A stretch of DNA of 46,478 bases from Clostridiales bacterium (GTDB lineage Bacteria > Bacillota > Clostridia > Lachnospirales > WQUN01): NCBI GenBank assembly GCA_031271295.1, contig JAISVZ010000026.1, forward strand, positions 1 to 46,478, written 5' to 3'. Both the position numbers and the translations under genes were made by a program. Below are positions 6,734-16,100 of the stretch, piece by piece (the first letter of the stretch is position 1; each line of letters opens with the position of its first letter). A model generated the notes under the pieces. That model was not told the DNA's origin. It searched no databases and saw only the letters and a list, made by a program, of their open reading frames with translations.

Positions 6734-8365
6734 ATGGATACTCGGCCGGCGCACAGCAAATATAAAATAATTACTATTGTGAGTTTGTCTACAGCGATTG
6801 TGTGTGTTTTGATTAATGTAATTTGGACTTATGTCAATTTAGGTTTGATAAACGGCAAATTTGCGCAAACGCGCCGCATAACCGTTGTTGTTTTTGATAG
6901 CGGCGGTGACGGTCAGCATACTAACCCGAAAGATAATTATTATTCCAACTGGATTAAGGAAGGAGTTCTGCGCGACCTTAACATCGAAATTGAGTGGGTA
7001 AGCGTTTCGCTCTGGGAAGATGAAAACGAATTAATTAACAGGCTTGTTGCCGGAAACGCTCCTGATGTTTGCGTAACTTCCAATTACGAGTTAATTCAGT
7101 CATTTGGCGAAATAGACTTCGTGGTTGATATGTCGCCGTACATCGACGGTCATAAAGAACTTTTTCCGAATCTTTGGGATTTGCTTGGGGAGTATTACCT
7201 TCACTATCACAAAGACAAAAATGACGGGCACATTTGGGCTATAGAATCTATTATTTATGACAACATGCGCTTTAACACATTTGTACGTGAGGATTGGCTT
7301 ACCGCGCTTAACATTCCGGAGCCTAAAACTATTGAAGAGTTTGAAGCTATGCTGGCCGCGTTTAAAGATAACTCCGAGGTTTTGCTCGGCGAGGACGCGG
7401 ATAAAATAATTCCGTTTTCGCTAAGTTCGGACGTCAGCCTCAGGGCGAGCACACTTTTAACCTCATTCGTTCCTAATTCCATTACCGACCGCGAGCTGTT
7501 TGCGAAAGGTTTTGACGACATGCAGTTTATGCTTCCCAACATTAAAGAAGGCGTTCGCGTACTTAACAGGTGGTATAACGAAGGGTTTATTGAGCCGGAT
7601 TTCCAAACTTACACACCCTGCGACCAGACGGAGGATAACAACAGCAAAGCGGGTTTTGTAGGTTCGTTTATACATAACTGGGATCATCCGTATCTTGACG
7701 GTGAGGATTCCGTAAATTCCACTTTAAAGAGAAGCTTTGGCGAAAAAGCAGGTTACATAGCAATCGACCCGTTTGCTAACGATGCCGGAATACCGCGCAA
7801 ATATGTTGAAGGTTACTATGCCGGCAAGGTATTTTTTCCCTCCACAAACGACGAACCGTTAGCTTCAATGCTCTTTGTTGATTGGATTTCGAAATTTGAA
7901 AACCGCAAATATCTTCAAATCGGCGAGGAGGGCATTACCCATACCGTACACGAAGACGGTTCGATAGAAATTATTCCGGCGCAAAAAGCCGAATATATCC
8001 AAAACTTTCTGCATAATTTTGACTACACAATTACAATTTCCGGTCTTGATTTGGGCGACGAATCTTTAAACGGAAAATCGTTAGCGTTTAACTACGAGGG
8101 TATCGAAGCGCGATATATTGAAAGGGCGTATCTTACGGCAAAAAACGAGACGCGTATTCTGCCGTATTATTATAACGTTGACGTTATATATGCCGAAGAC
8201 GGAATGGACTACGACCTGGAAAAGAAACGCGACGAACTTCTTATCCGGGCTGTAAAAGCTTCGCCTGCGGATTTCGATTCCGTTTTCGATGCGGGTTACG
8301 AAGATTATATGGCTTTCGGCGCTCGGGCAATTATCGACGAACGCACTGCGGCATTTGAAAATTAA
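6734..8365 (+). CDS. Membrane-anchored extracellular solute-binding protein (family 1-like), orphan
   Basis: A 543-residue protein with one N-terminal membrane segment (about residues 11-36) and no lipobox cysteine, so it is anchored by a transmembrane helix rather than lipid. The outside part has the architecture of ABC sugar-binding proteins: VVVFDSGGDG at the first strand, a hinge segment NELINRLVAGNAPDVCVTSN, then DDMRFNTFVREDWL-type contacts (actual YDNMRFNTFVREDWLTALNIPEPKTIEEFEAML), a strong family 1 hallmark. ATG 6734 has AGGAGG 7 nt upstream. No permease or ATPase gene is adjacent, unlike the classic arrangement, so it may serve a transporter elsewhere or act as a ligand sensor. Ligand unknown; oligosaccharide or oligopeptide possible. 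Confidence 0.8.
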   Translation: MDTRPAHSKYKIITIVSLSTAIVCVLINVIWTYVNLGLINGKFAQTRRITVVVFDSGGDGQHTNPKDNYYSNWIKEGVLRDLNIEIEWVSVSLWEDENELINRLVAGNAPDVCVTSNYELIQSFGEIDFVVDMSPYIDGHKELFPNLWDLLGEYYLHYHKDKNDGHIWAIESIIYDNMRFNTFVREDWLTALNIPEPKTIEEFEAMLAAFKDNSEVLLGEDADKIIPFSLSSDVSLRASTLLTSFVPNSITDRELFAKGFDDMQFMLPNIKEGVRVLNRWYNEGFIEPDFQTYTPCDQTEDNNSKAGFVGSFIHNWDHPYLDGEDSVNSTLKRSFGEKAGYIAIDPFANDAGIPRKYVEGYYAGKVFFPSTNDEPLASMLFVDWISKFENRKYLQIGEEGITHTVHEDGSIEIIPAQKAEYIQNFLHNFDYTITISGLDLGDESLNGKSLAFNYEGIEARYIERAYLTAKNETRILPYYYNVDVIYAEDGMDYDLEKKRDELLIRAVKASPADFDSVFDAGYEDYMAFGARAIIDERTAAFEN

Positions 8366-8471
8366 CTTGTACTATTCTCCCCTCCAATAGAATAAAATGT
8401 AACGTCAATTTTAAATCAAACCGCCGGATTGCCTATATCCCCATCGCCCGGCAAACATGGAGGGAATAACA

Positions 8472-11129
8472 GTGCCAAATATACCTTTCTACAATTCGAA
8501 CGGGTTAACCGCCGAGGAAGTGCTGCTTTCAAGGCAAAAATACGGCTCCAACCAACTTGCGCAAAAGAACAAAAATTCATTTCTAAAGCAGTTTGCCCTG
8601 AGTTTCGGCGACCCTATTATAAAAATTCTTCTTATAGCGCTTGCCGTTAATTTTATATTTATGCTGCGGGATTTTAACTGGTACGAAACCGTCGGCATAG
8701 CCGTGGCGGTGCTTTTGGCAACCTTCGTATCAACGCTTTCGGAATACGGCAGCGAATCCGCGTTTGAAAAATTGCAGGAGGAAGCCGCGAACATCAAATG
8801 CAGGGTTAAACGCGGCGGAGTTATTACGGAAATATCCATCGGTGAAATTGTTTCGGGCGATATAATTCTTTTATCCGCCGGCGAACGCGTACCCGCCGAC
8901 GGCTTTTTAACACGCGGCAGCCTTACGGTAGACCAGTCCGTTCTAAACGGCGAAACAAAGGAAGCGCGAAAGCAGCCCGGCGAATGGGATTTCGGAAGCG
9001 ACGAGCTAATGACAAAAGGCAAGCTGTTTAAGGGAACGGTTGTGTGTTCCGGCGAGGGAATTATGGTTGCCGAGCGTGTTGGTGAAAACACCTTTTACGG
9101 CAAAATTGCGTGCGAAGTTCAGGCGGATAAGGCGCAAAGCCCGCTTAAAGAACGCCTTGGCGATTTGGCGCGTACAATAAGTGTTTTCGGCTACGCGGCG
9201 GCGGTGGTTGTGGTTATAGCAAATTTGTTTAACACAATCGTACTGGATAACAACTTTAATACGCGGCTAATTACGGCCTATCTTGCCGATACGCCAAGGC
9301 TTATAAGCGATTTTCTCCGCGCGGTAACGCTTGGCATAACGGTAATTGTAATGGCGGTTCCCGAAGGGCTGCCAATGATGATAACAGTTGTGTTATCCGC
9401 CAACATGCGCAAAATGCTAAAGGATAACGTACTTGTGCGCAAACTTGTGGGTATTGAAACATCCGGAAGCCTGAACATTCTCTTTACCGACAAGACCGGA
9501 ACGCTGACCAAAGGAAAGCTTGAGGTAACAAGGTTTTTAAGCGGAACAGGAAGGGAAACCGACCTTCGAACACTGAAGAATTACCCAAAGCTGCTTGAAA
9601 AGGTTAGGATGAGCTGTTTTTACAATAATGCCGCACAGATGGGCGTTAGAAACGGAAAAAAGCAAATTGTCGGCGGGAATTCCACCGATAGGGCGCTTTT
9701 TGAGTTTGCGGTATCAAACGGCAAAATTGCGCCTTCCTGCGAGAAAAAATATACCGAACCGTTTAATTCCGAGGTTAAGTATTCCATTACGGAAATTGGG
9801 GGCGCGGAAAATGCTTTTTTATTGAAGGGCGCACCGGAGGTTTTTATAAAAGGCTGTGTTAATACCGTAAACGAATACGGCGAAACAGTGCCGTTTAACC
9901 CGCTTGCGGTATCCGAAAAGCTTGCGGAAATGGCGGCGGATTCTTTCCGGCTTTTGGCGCTTGCCACCGCAAAAACCAAAAACGACGCCGTAAATAAACA
10001 GCGCCTTACATTAATCGGCTTTTTGGGGCTTAAAGACGAAATAAGGCCGGAATGCATAAAGGCGGTTAAGGACTGCACAAGCGCGGGCATTCAAGTTGTA
10101 ATGGTAACGGGGGATAACAGGGAAACGGCGGTTAGCGTGGCAAAACACTTGGGGCTTATAGGTAAAAGATATAACCGAGAGGTATTAACCGCAGCGGAAC
10201 TTGCCGAAAAAACAGACGACGAGGTTAAAAAGCTTTTGCCGGATATTCGCGTAATAGCAAGGGCTCTGCCGTCCGATAAAAGCAGACTTATAAAACTTGC
10301 GCAGGAAAATTCACTTGTGGCGGGCATGACGGGAGACGGCGTTAACGATGCGCCCGCGCTTAAAAAAGCGGACGTTGGCTTTGCAATGGGAAGCGGAGCG
10401 GAAATTGCGAAGGAAGCGGGGGATATTGTAATTTTAGACAACAATTTTGCGTCTATCGTAAAGGCGGTTCTTTACGGACGCACAATTTTTAAAAGCATAA
10501 GAAAATTTTTAATTTTTCAGCTTTCAATTAACCTATGCGCCGTTGGCGTTTCGGTAATAGGCCCGTTTATTGGCATAGAAACGCCGGTAACCGTTATTCA
10601 AATGCTTTGGATAAATATTATAATGGATACTCTCGCGGGGCTTGCTTACGCGGGTGAAGCGCCGCTTGCGGAATACATGAGAGAAGCGCCGAAAAAACGG
10701 AACGAAAAAATAATAAACAAATATATGTACAGCCAAATAATTTGCAGCGGGTTATACACTACCGCGCTGTGCCTGCTGTTTTTTAAGCTCCCCGCTATAC
10801 ACGCGGCTTTTAGAAGCGACGACGAGTATATGCTTACGGCTTTTTTCGCCCTTTTTATTTTCGCGGGAGTGTTTAATTCGTTAAGCGCGCGCACTTACCG
10901 CATAAACCTATTGTCCTACATCCGCAAAAACAAGGCGTTTATTTTAATAATGGGCATGGTTGCGGCGGTGCAGATAATACTGATTTACTACGGCGGAAAA
11001 ATATTCCGGACGGCGGGGCTTACAGCAAACGAACTGCTGTTTGTAATACTGCTCGCCTCCACCGTTGTAATATTCGATTTGATTAGGAAAATAATACTCC
11101 GGGTTAACCACCGCAAGGGGTTTATTTAA
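8472..11129 (+). CDS. P-type Ca2+-transporting ATPase (P2-type)
   Basis: An 885-residue membrane pump that exports cations, probably Ca2+, using ATP. N-terminal cation-ATPase domain; actuator domain with SVLNGETKEARK (the T/S-G-E loop); M4 motif VPEGLP near residue 297, which is the Ca2+-ATPase form; phosphorylation site DKTGTLT with Asp340; nucleotide domain KGAPEVF; hinge MTGDGVNDAPALKKADVG near 619. Ten membrane segments are plausible and the length is normal. I prefer GTG 8472, which has GGAGGG 7 nt upstream; ATG 8457 in the same frame overlaps that site and has none of its own. It converges on the bactofilin gene with a 4-bp gap. The ion choice is inferred from PEGL. Confidence 0.92.
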   Translation: MPNIPFYNSNGLTAEEVLLSRQKYGSNQLAQKNKNSFLKQFALSFGDPIIKILLIALAVNFIFMLRDFNWYETVGIAVAVLLATFVSTLSEYGSESAFEKLQEEAANIKCRVKRGGVITEISIGEIVSGDIILLSAGERVPADGFLTRGSLTVDQSVLNGETKEARKQPGEWDFGSDELMTKGKLFKGTVVCSGEGIMVAERVGENTFYGKIACEVQADKAQSPLKERLGDLARTISVFGYAAAVVVVIANLFNTIVLDNNFNTRLITAYLADTPRLISDFLRAVTLGITVIVMAVPEGLPMMITVVLSANMRKMLKDNVLVRKLVGIETSGSLNILFTDKTGTLTKGKLEVTRFLSGTGRETDLRTLKNYPKLLEKVRMSCFYNNAAQMGVRNGKKQIVGGNSTDRALFEFAVSNGKIAPSCEKKYTEPFNSEVKYSITEIGGAENAFLLKGAPEVFIKGCVNTVNEYGETVPFNPLAVSEKLAEMAADSFRLLALATAKTKNDAVNKQRLTLIGFLGLKDEIRPECIKAVKDCTSAGIQVVMVTGDNRETAVSVAKHLGLIGKRYNREVLTAAELAEKTDDEVKKLLPDIRVIARALPSDKSRLIKLAQENSLVAGMTGDGVNDAPALKKADVGFAMGSGAEIAKEAGDIVILDNNFASIVKAVLYGRTIFKSIRKFLIFQLSINLCAVGVSVIGPFIGIETPVTVIQMLWINIIMDTLAGLAYAGEAPLAEYMREAPKKRNEKIINKYMYSQIICSGLYTTALCLLFFKLPAIHAAFRSDDEYMLTAFFALFIFAGVFNSLSARTYRINLLSYIRKNKAFILIMGMVAAVQIILIYYGGKIFRTAGLTANELLFVILLASTVVIFDLIRKIILRVNHRKGFI

Positions 11130-11133
11130 GCTT

Positions 11134-11544
11134 TTATTCCGCAATTTCCAGTTCCACGATATTGGCTCTGCTTTTTGACGGTACTGTTTGCGCGTTCATC
11201 ATTTGGCAGTTGCCCGAAAATTTTGCGCCCTCGTCTATAATTATTGCGCCAACGGTTATGTTACCCGAAAAATCCGCCGTGGGGGAAAGGTGAAGCGTTC
11301 CCGAACAAACCAAATTCCCCTCAATTTTGCCCGCAACAAGCGAATGAATAACAGAAACATCACCGGTTATGCGCCCGGTTTCGCCAACAACAATACTGCC
11401 GTCTATATCAATTTGCGCGGTAAGTTCGCCGTCTACACGGATATTTCCCTTGCCGCGTATAATACCGCCGTCAATTTTCAGCTCTTCGCCTATTACGGTT
11501 GCGGTTGCGGCGTTATCAAGTTTTTTTGCCGAATGCGAAAACAT
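11134..11544 (-). CDS. Bactofilin (polymer-forming cytoskeletal protein)
   Basis: A 136-residue protein made almost wholly of a short right-handed beta-helix: repeated hydrophobic/Gly units such as IIRGKGNIRVDGELTAQIDIDGSIVVGETGRITGDV and the signature SLVAGKIEGNLVCSGTLHL. Bactofilins polymerise without nucleotide into filaments, often near the membrane, and scaffold peptidoglycan enzymes. ATG 11544 has GGAGGT upstream, and that site overlaps the end of the preceding M23 peptidase gene (10-bp gap). The bactofilin-M23 pair is a recurring bacterial arrangement for cell-shape control (for example CcmA with Csd1 in Helicobacter), so the filament probably localises the peptidase. Assignment is very secure. 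Confidence 0.93.
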   Translation of the reverse strand: MFSHSAKKLDNAATATVIGEELKIDGGIIRGKGNIRVDGELTAQIDIDGSIVVGETGRITGDVSVIHSLVAGKIEGNLVCSGTLHLSPTADFSGNITVGAIIIDEGAKFSGNCQMMNAQTVPSKSRANIVELEIAE

Positions 11545-11554
11545 AAAATACCTC

Positions 11555-12694
11555 CTACTCTATAAAATTCCGCGGGTTTTTAACATATCCGTCCACCAGA
11601 ATTTCATAATGCAAATGCGGACCCGTGCTTCTTCCGGTACTCCCGGATTTGGCGATAATATCTCCGCGCTTAACAAAATCGCCCGCACTTACCAAAATTT
11701 TAGAGTTATGCCCGTACTTGGTTACAATGCCGTAACCGTGGTCTATAGTTACCAAATTGCCGTATCCGGCGCTCCAATCTGCATAAATAACCTCGCCCGC
11801 GCCGGGCGCTTTAACAGATGTTCCCGTATCAACCGCAATATCAATTCCCGAATGAGGCTCCGTTCCCGGCCCGCCAAAGGGGTTGTTGCGGCTGCCAACC
11901 TCCGACGTTACAATACCCCAAACAGGCCACACATTCGGCTTCGCGTCCAAATACTTTTTTACCTTTCCGGTTTCGGTATGCAGCAGCGCAAAATCCGCAA
12001 TATCCGCGTTAAGCTTTTGTTCCAAACGGGTATAGGTATCCATCAGGTTATAGCCTCCGGTATCCTGTGCGGCAAGAAAAGTAATTTTTCCCGAACCTGG
12101 TGCAATGACCTGCCGGTCAACTTCAAAGCTTTGCCGGTTAATTTCAAAACTCTGCTGTTTTACGTCAAAACTCTGCTGTTCAATTTCGAAAGTTAAATCT
12201 TCCGGGCTTTTTTCCCCAAGCATAGTATAAATTTCGTTTTTAACGGAATCTATCTCTTGTATTTTCTGCTCCAACTCTTGCGTTTTTTCCTCGTAAGCCT
12301 TTAGTTCATTCAGGTAGGTTTCCCGTTCTCTCAAAATGGTTTCTTCCAGCGTTTCCTGCGAATTGATTATTAATTCTTCTTCTCTTTCGCGCGCGTTTGT
12401 TTCAATTTTATTATTTTCTTTGGAAAGGCTTAAATTGGCCTGCCACGCTTGTTCAAGTTTTTGCCCGGTTGACGAGGCTTCCAGTTTAAAATGCTTTGCC
12501 CGCAAAACCGAAAACAAAATTACCGCCGCAATTGCACAAAAAACAATACCCGCAAAATGCATAACCCAATGGGGAATTCTTATGCTTGCGGTTTTTTTTG
12601 AAGAATACGGCACAAGCATAACAGTAAAAAATTTGCTCTGCTTGTGCTTTTTAAATTTCAGATCGTCCATAACGATTTTTAGTTTTCCCTCCAT
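11555..12694 (-). CDS. M23 family peptidoglycan endopeptidase with N-terminal membrane anchor and coiled coil
   Basis: A 379-residue LytM-type zinc peptidase predicted to cut peptidoglycan cross-links outside the membrane. Order: short basic cytoplasmic tail, one membrane helix (about 43-63), a long coiled coil (about 70-190), a segment of seven-residue repeats, then the M23 domain with HSGID (His281, Asp285), TKYGH and HLHYE (His360, His362). All zinc ligands are present, so it should be active. A promoter (TTGACA-18-TATCAT) at 12831-12802 puts the transcript start near 12795, which rules out the in-frame ATG at 12799. ATG 12694 or 12670 remain; neither has a well-spaced Shine-Dalgarno. It is co-transcribed with the bactofilin gene. 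Confidence 0.88.
   Translation of the reverse strand: MEGKLKIVMDDLKFKKHKQSKFFTVMLVPYSSKKTASIRIPHWVMHFAGIVFCAIAAVILFSVLRAKHFKLEASSTGQKLEQAWQANLSLSKENNKIETNAREREEELIINSQETLEETILRERETYLNELKAYEEKTQELEQKIQEIDSVKNEIYTMLGEKSPEDLTFEIEQQSFDVKQQSFEINRQSFEVDRQVIAPGSGKITFLAAQDTGGYNLMDTYTRLEQKLNADIADFALLHTETGKVKKYLDAKPNVWPVWGIVTSEVGSRNNPFGGPGTEPHSGIDIAVDTGTSVKAPGAGEVIYADWSAGYGNLVTIDHGYGIVTKYGHNSKILVSAGDFVKRGDIIAKSGSTGRSTGPHLHYEILVDGYVKNPRNFIE
12111..12192 (-). repeat. 21-bp tandem repeats in the M23 peptidase gene
   Basis: About four copies of a 21-nt unit encode the heptads QQSFDVK, QQSFEIN and RQSFEVD, then a decayed copy. They lie between the coiled coil and the catalytic domain and so may set the reach of the peptidase. 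The unit length keeps the frame when copies are gained or lost. Confidence 0.75.
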
Positions 12695-12801
12695 AGCCGC
12701 GCCAAAAATTATTAAGGCGCAAGAGATTATATAAAAATATAATCCCTTCGTAAAAAATACGTGATATTTCTTAAAAGAAAATACATACTTTTGTAACAAT
12801 T

Positions 12802-12831
12802 ATGATAATATGGAATCTTTGAGTATGTCAA
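12802..12831 (-). promoter_or_regulatory. SigA-type promoter for M23 peptidase-bactofilin operon
   Basis: Reading the minus strand, TTGACA (12831-12826), an 18-nt spacer, and TATCAT (12807-12802). It gives a leader of about 100 nt. Confidence 0.6.
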
Positions 12832-13034
12832 TTGTTTTTGTGTACAAAAAGGTTTCATGATTTGATATATTTCGCCAGAAAACAGGTGTATAGCGCTTAA
12901 TGTATAAAAACTAAGCTGTTTGTATACGCTGGTGTGAAAATAAACGAAGTTAATTTCAAAGGTAAATGTAACAATGGCGAAAAAGAAGCGTTTAGGCTGA
13001 GAATTTACTGTCTTTCCATGAAGCATTCTATATT

Positions 13035-13077
13035 GAAAATAATATTGACCGATGATTTTGAATATAGTATTATTTTC
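13035..13077. other. AT-rich inverted repeat in the gap upstream of the giant surface protein
   Basis: GAAAATAATA (13035-13044) and TATTATTTTC (13068-13077) form perfect 10-bp arms separated by 23 nt. It lies about 110 nt before the start of the 2370-residue gene in a 495-nt gap (12695-13189) that otherwise holds only the divergent M23 promoter. It could be an operator or an mRNA 5' structure; nothing distinguishes these. Confidence 0.4.
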
Positions 13078-13189
13078 ATGGGTTAGATATGGTTCGAAAG
13101 TTCAAAGAACACTTATAACGATTAACAATATGGATGTTAAAGATAAGTAAAACTTTGCTTTTGCAATCAATGTTAAAGGAGGAGATTCT

Positions 13190-16100
13190 ATGAAAATTAT
13201 AGCAAAAAAGCTATTGAGTGCCTTTTTTACGGTACAAACCTTACTTATGATAATGAGTGTGGCAGTTTATGCCGTGCCAGCATCTCCTGATGCGATAGAG
13301 TATACTCAGCCAAATGGTTCGGTAATACAAATCCGCCAGTATGGTGATGAGTTTCAGAGTTTTGCCGCCGTTATACACGGTGAAAATGAATATGTTGTTA
13401 TTCCGGATGATCAGGGCGGATATAGCTATGCTCGTCAGGAATACGGTACATATGGAGAAAGTTCAAGTTTTTCGTCTTCCGCTCCGTTAATTTCTGCGGA
13501 ACAATCTCCGCCAAGCTACGCGATGAACCCGTCTGATTATGCGCAGACTCTGCCCGAACCGGATAGATCAATGACTGACCCCTCTGATATCAGAAGCAGG
13601 GCGGTTCAGGACAGCGACCTTTCTCCGTATGGCAAGGCACCAAGAGTTGGTGCGGAGGAAGTTTTGGTTGTTCTTGTTGAGTTTGATCCGGACCCTACCC
13701 AAAGCGGCGAAGAAGGCGAACTTCTGTTTAATCGCCATAACCCCGATATATACGGAACCCAAACTCCGGAACAACATTGGGAAGAAAAAATTTTTGGTAA
13801 AAACGCAACAATCCTTTCCGCAAATGACTTTTACAGCGAAAACTCAAATGGTAAGCTGTGGCTTGAACCGTATACGATATTTTCAACTCCGGCGGGCTAC
13901 GATACGCCGGGAGTATACAGAGTAACGTTGCCTTTAAAACATCCGAAAGTTGAGAATGTTCCATACACAGATACATTTTACGGAGGCTTAAATAACAGAT
14001 ATGGTGCCTATAGCGCATCCGCCCCACCGATAACGGTAGACGGCACTACTATTACCGTGGCAAATATGCGTGTTGAGGAAGTGGCGCAAAGTGCTCTTCA
14101 AAGGCAGTATGGTTTTTCATATGACCTGGCATTTGCCAATAATAAAAAACTCCATAGAATGTATGTTATATCTGGATCGGATATGTCTGCGGATGGAGTG
14201 AACAGTATAGGCGTTTGGGGACACAGAACCGGCTCGGACAATGCGTCGTCTAATAACAGATTTGTGTTTGGTGAGGTTGAAGATGGACATCCTTCGACCA
14301 TAGGTGTATTTTGCCATGAGCTTGGTCATGATTTGTTCTGCCCTGATTTTTACGATACAAGAACCGGCACTTTTGTAGCTCCAGATCCCGAACCTGAATA
14401 TTACTCTGCTATGGCAAGCGGCTCATGGGGAACAGGTCCTGGAGACTTATCCGGTGCCCGGCCAACGCATTTTGACCCGTGGAATAAGATAGGGCTTGGA
14501 TGGTATTCGGCAACAGAAATAAATCCATATGATCCTCCTTTACAGCTCAATGCGCCATCAATACCGGAGGACTATAACATTTTAAAAGTATCATCTAATG
14601 ATCCGAATCAATATTTTTTAATTGAACAAAGAAGTGATTTTGGATTTGATAAAGGAATATACCGCTATAATTCCAACCCAACAACTCGAAGCAACTATTA
14701 TGGAGTTGTTGTTTGGAGGGTTGACAATAACATAATTGAACTGTCAACGCTTCGCAACTACAACAGCCAAGACCGGAGGGGTATGACAATAATAAATAAA
14801 TCGTCTGAGTATGTGCCGTATCAACCGAATGACGAATTCTTTTTAACATTTCATACAGGTGAGGTAGTCGTTGGTAATGGTTGGGAGACTGACGTGTCCA
14901 AATCCGCACATCCGCGCGCCTTTAAAGTGATTGGAGAATCGGTAAAGGAACTTGGCGAGTTCACCGCTCCTACTAATGTATCTGAAACAGAGCTAACCCT
15001 AAACTGGACGACGGCGGCTAACAGTGATGCGGGATTTACATACAGCATTTATCAATCCACAACTGAGGCGGCTATAGATACAGTTGAAAAGTGCGAGCTT
15101 CTAACTTCCGTGGCGGTTGTTGATTCGGGAACATATTCTCACACTATTTCGGGTCTTGATGCAGGAACTTATTATTACAGTATCGTAGTGGACGCAGCTG
15201 GCGGAACTTTCCGAAAAGATGCAATAGGCGGAAATACAACATCCGGAGGCAAAGCATTATATACTCCGATTGAAGTAATCTGCTCTGGTGAACCAAGTGC
15301 CGCAGTTAACAGTGCCACAGTGACAGGACGACAGAACTTAGCTATTGTGGGAACGGATATAACGATTACTCTCAATAACGCAACCTTTAATGCTTTTTCT
15401 GAGAATGAAAATGTTGCAGGGTGGTTTACTAATTTGCCAAACGGCATTACGGCAACCGTTAAAAACGCCGTATCATCGGGGGATAAGTCTATTGTTATTA
15501 CGTTGCAGGGAATTCCAAGCGTGAGCGCGGATAATATTAAGGCTATTATTTCAATACCTGTAGAAGCCCTCGGTTCAGGAGCTTCCGCACCGTTGAGCGT
15601 CGAAGGAAGTGTTGTGTTTAATATCGCTCCTACATTTGGTGTGACGTTGACGGTTAATAAAGACGGAGTGGCATATAACTCGCACAGCAAAACATTTACG
15701 CTTAGGCAAAACGGAATTGCTATATCAACAGGTACAGGTGCGGATGCTACGGTTACGTTCAATGATTTGCAAAGAGGGACATATATGCTTTATGATGGAA
15801 CCTCAGAACAAAGCAATACGGGGATATCAGTTTCTGTCAGCACCGGGAACGCAACGGCAAGCATAAACTACTATACGGTTACGTTTGAAGATATGACTGT
15901 TGATGCGGGCAACACGGAGATAACCGCTCCCGTTGGAACTATATCGGCCAAATACGCGGGCGTAGCATTAAATAGCGGTGACGTTGTCTTTGGTGGCAAG
16001 GAGTTAGTTGTTACTATTGAGGGATTACCGGAGAATAGCGAGTTTGGTTATGTTATAAACTGGACTGGTGCATCAGGAAACCAAGAAGGTAGCGGAACAA

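Noticed and set aside
8489-9091. 200-codon open frame on the minus strand inside the P-ATPase gene
   Set aside because: It is antisense to conserved ATPase motifs and has no ribosome site or recognisable domain.
12727-13026. 99-codon minus-strand frame upstream of the M23 gene
   Set aside because: It runs through the mapped promoter, is AT-rich with no domain, and has no ribosome site.
15175-15762. 195-codon minus-strand frame inside the giant surface-protein gene
   Set aside because: It is a by-product of the Thr/Val/Ala-rich coding strand, with low-complexity sequence.
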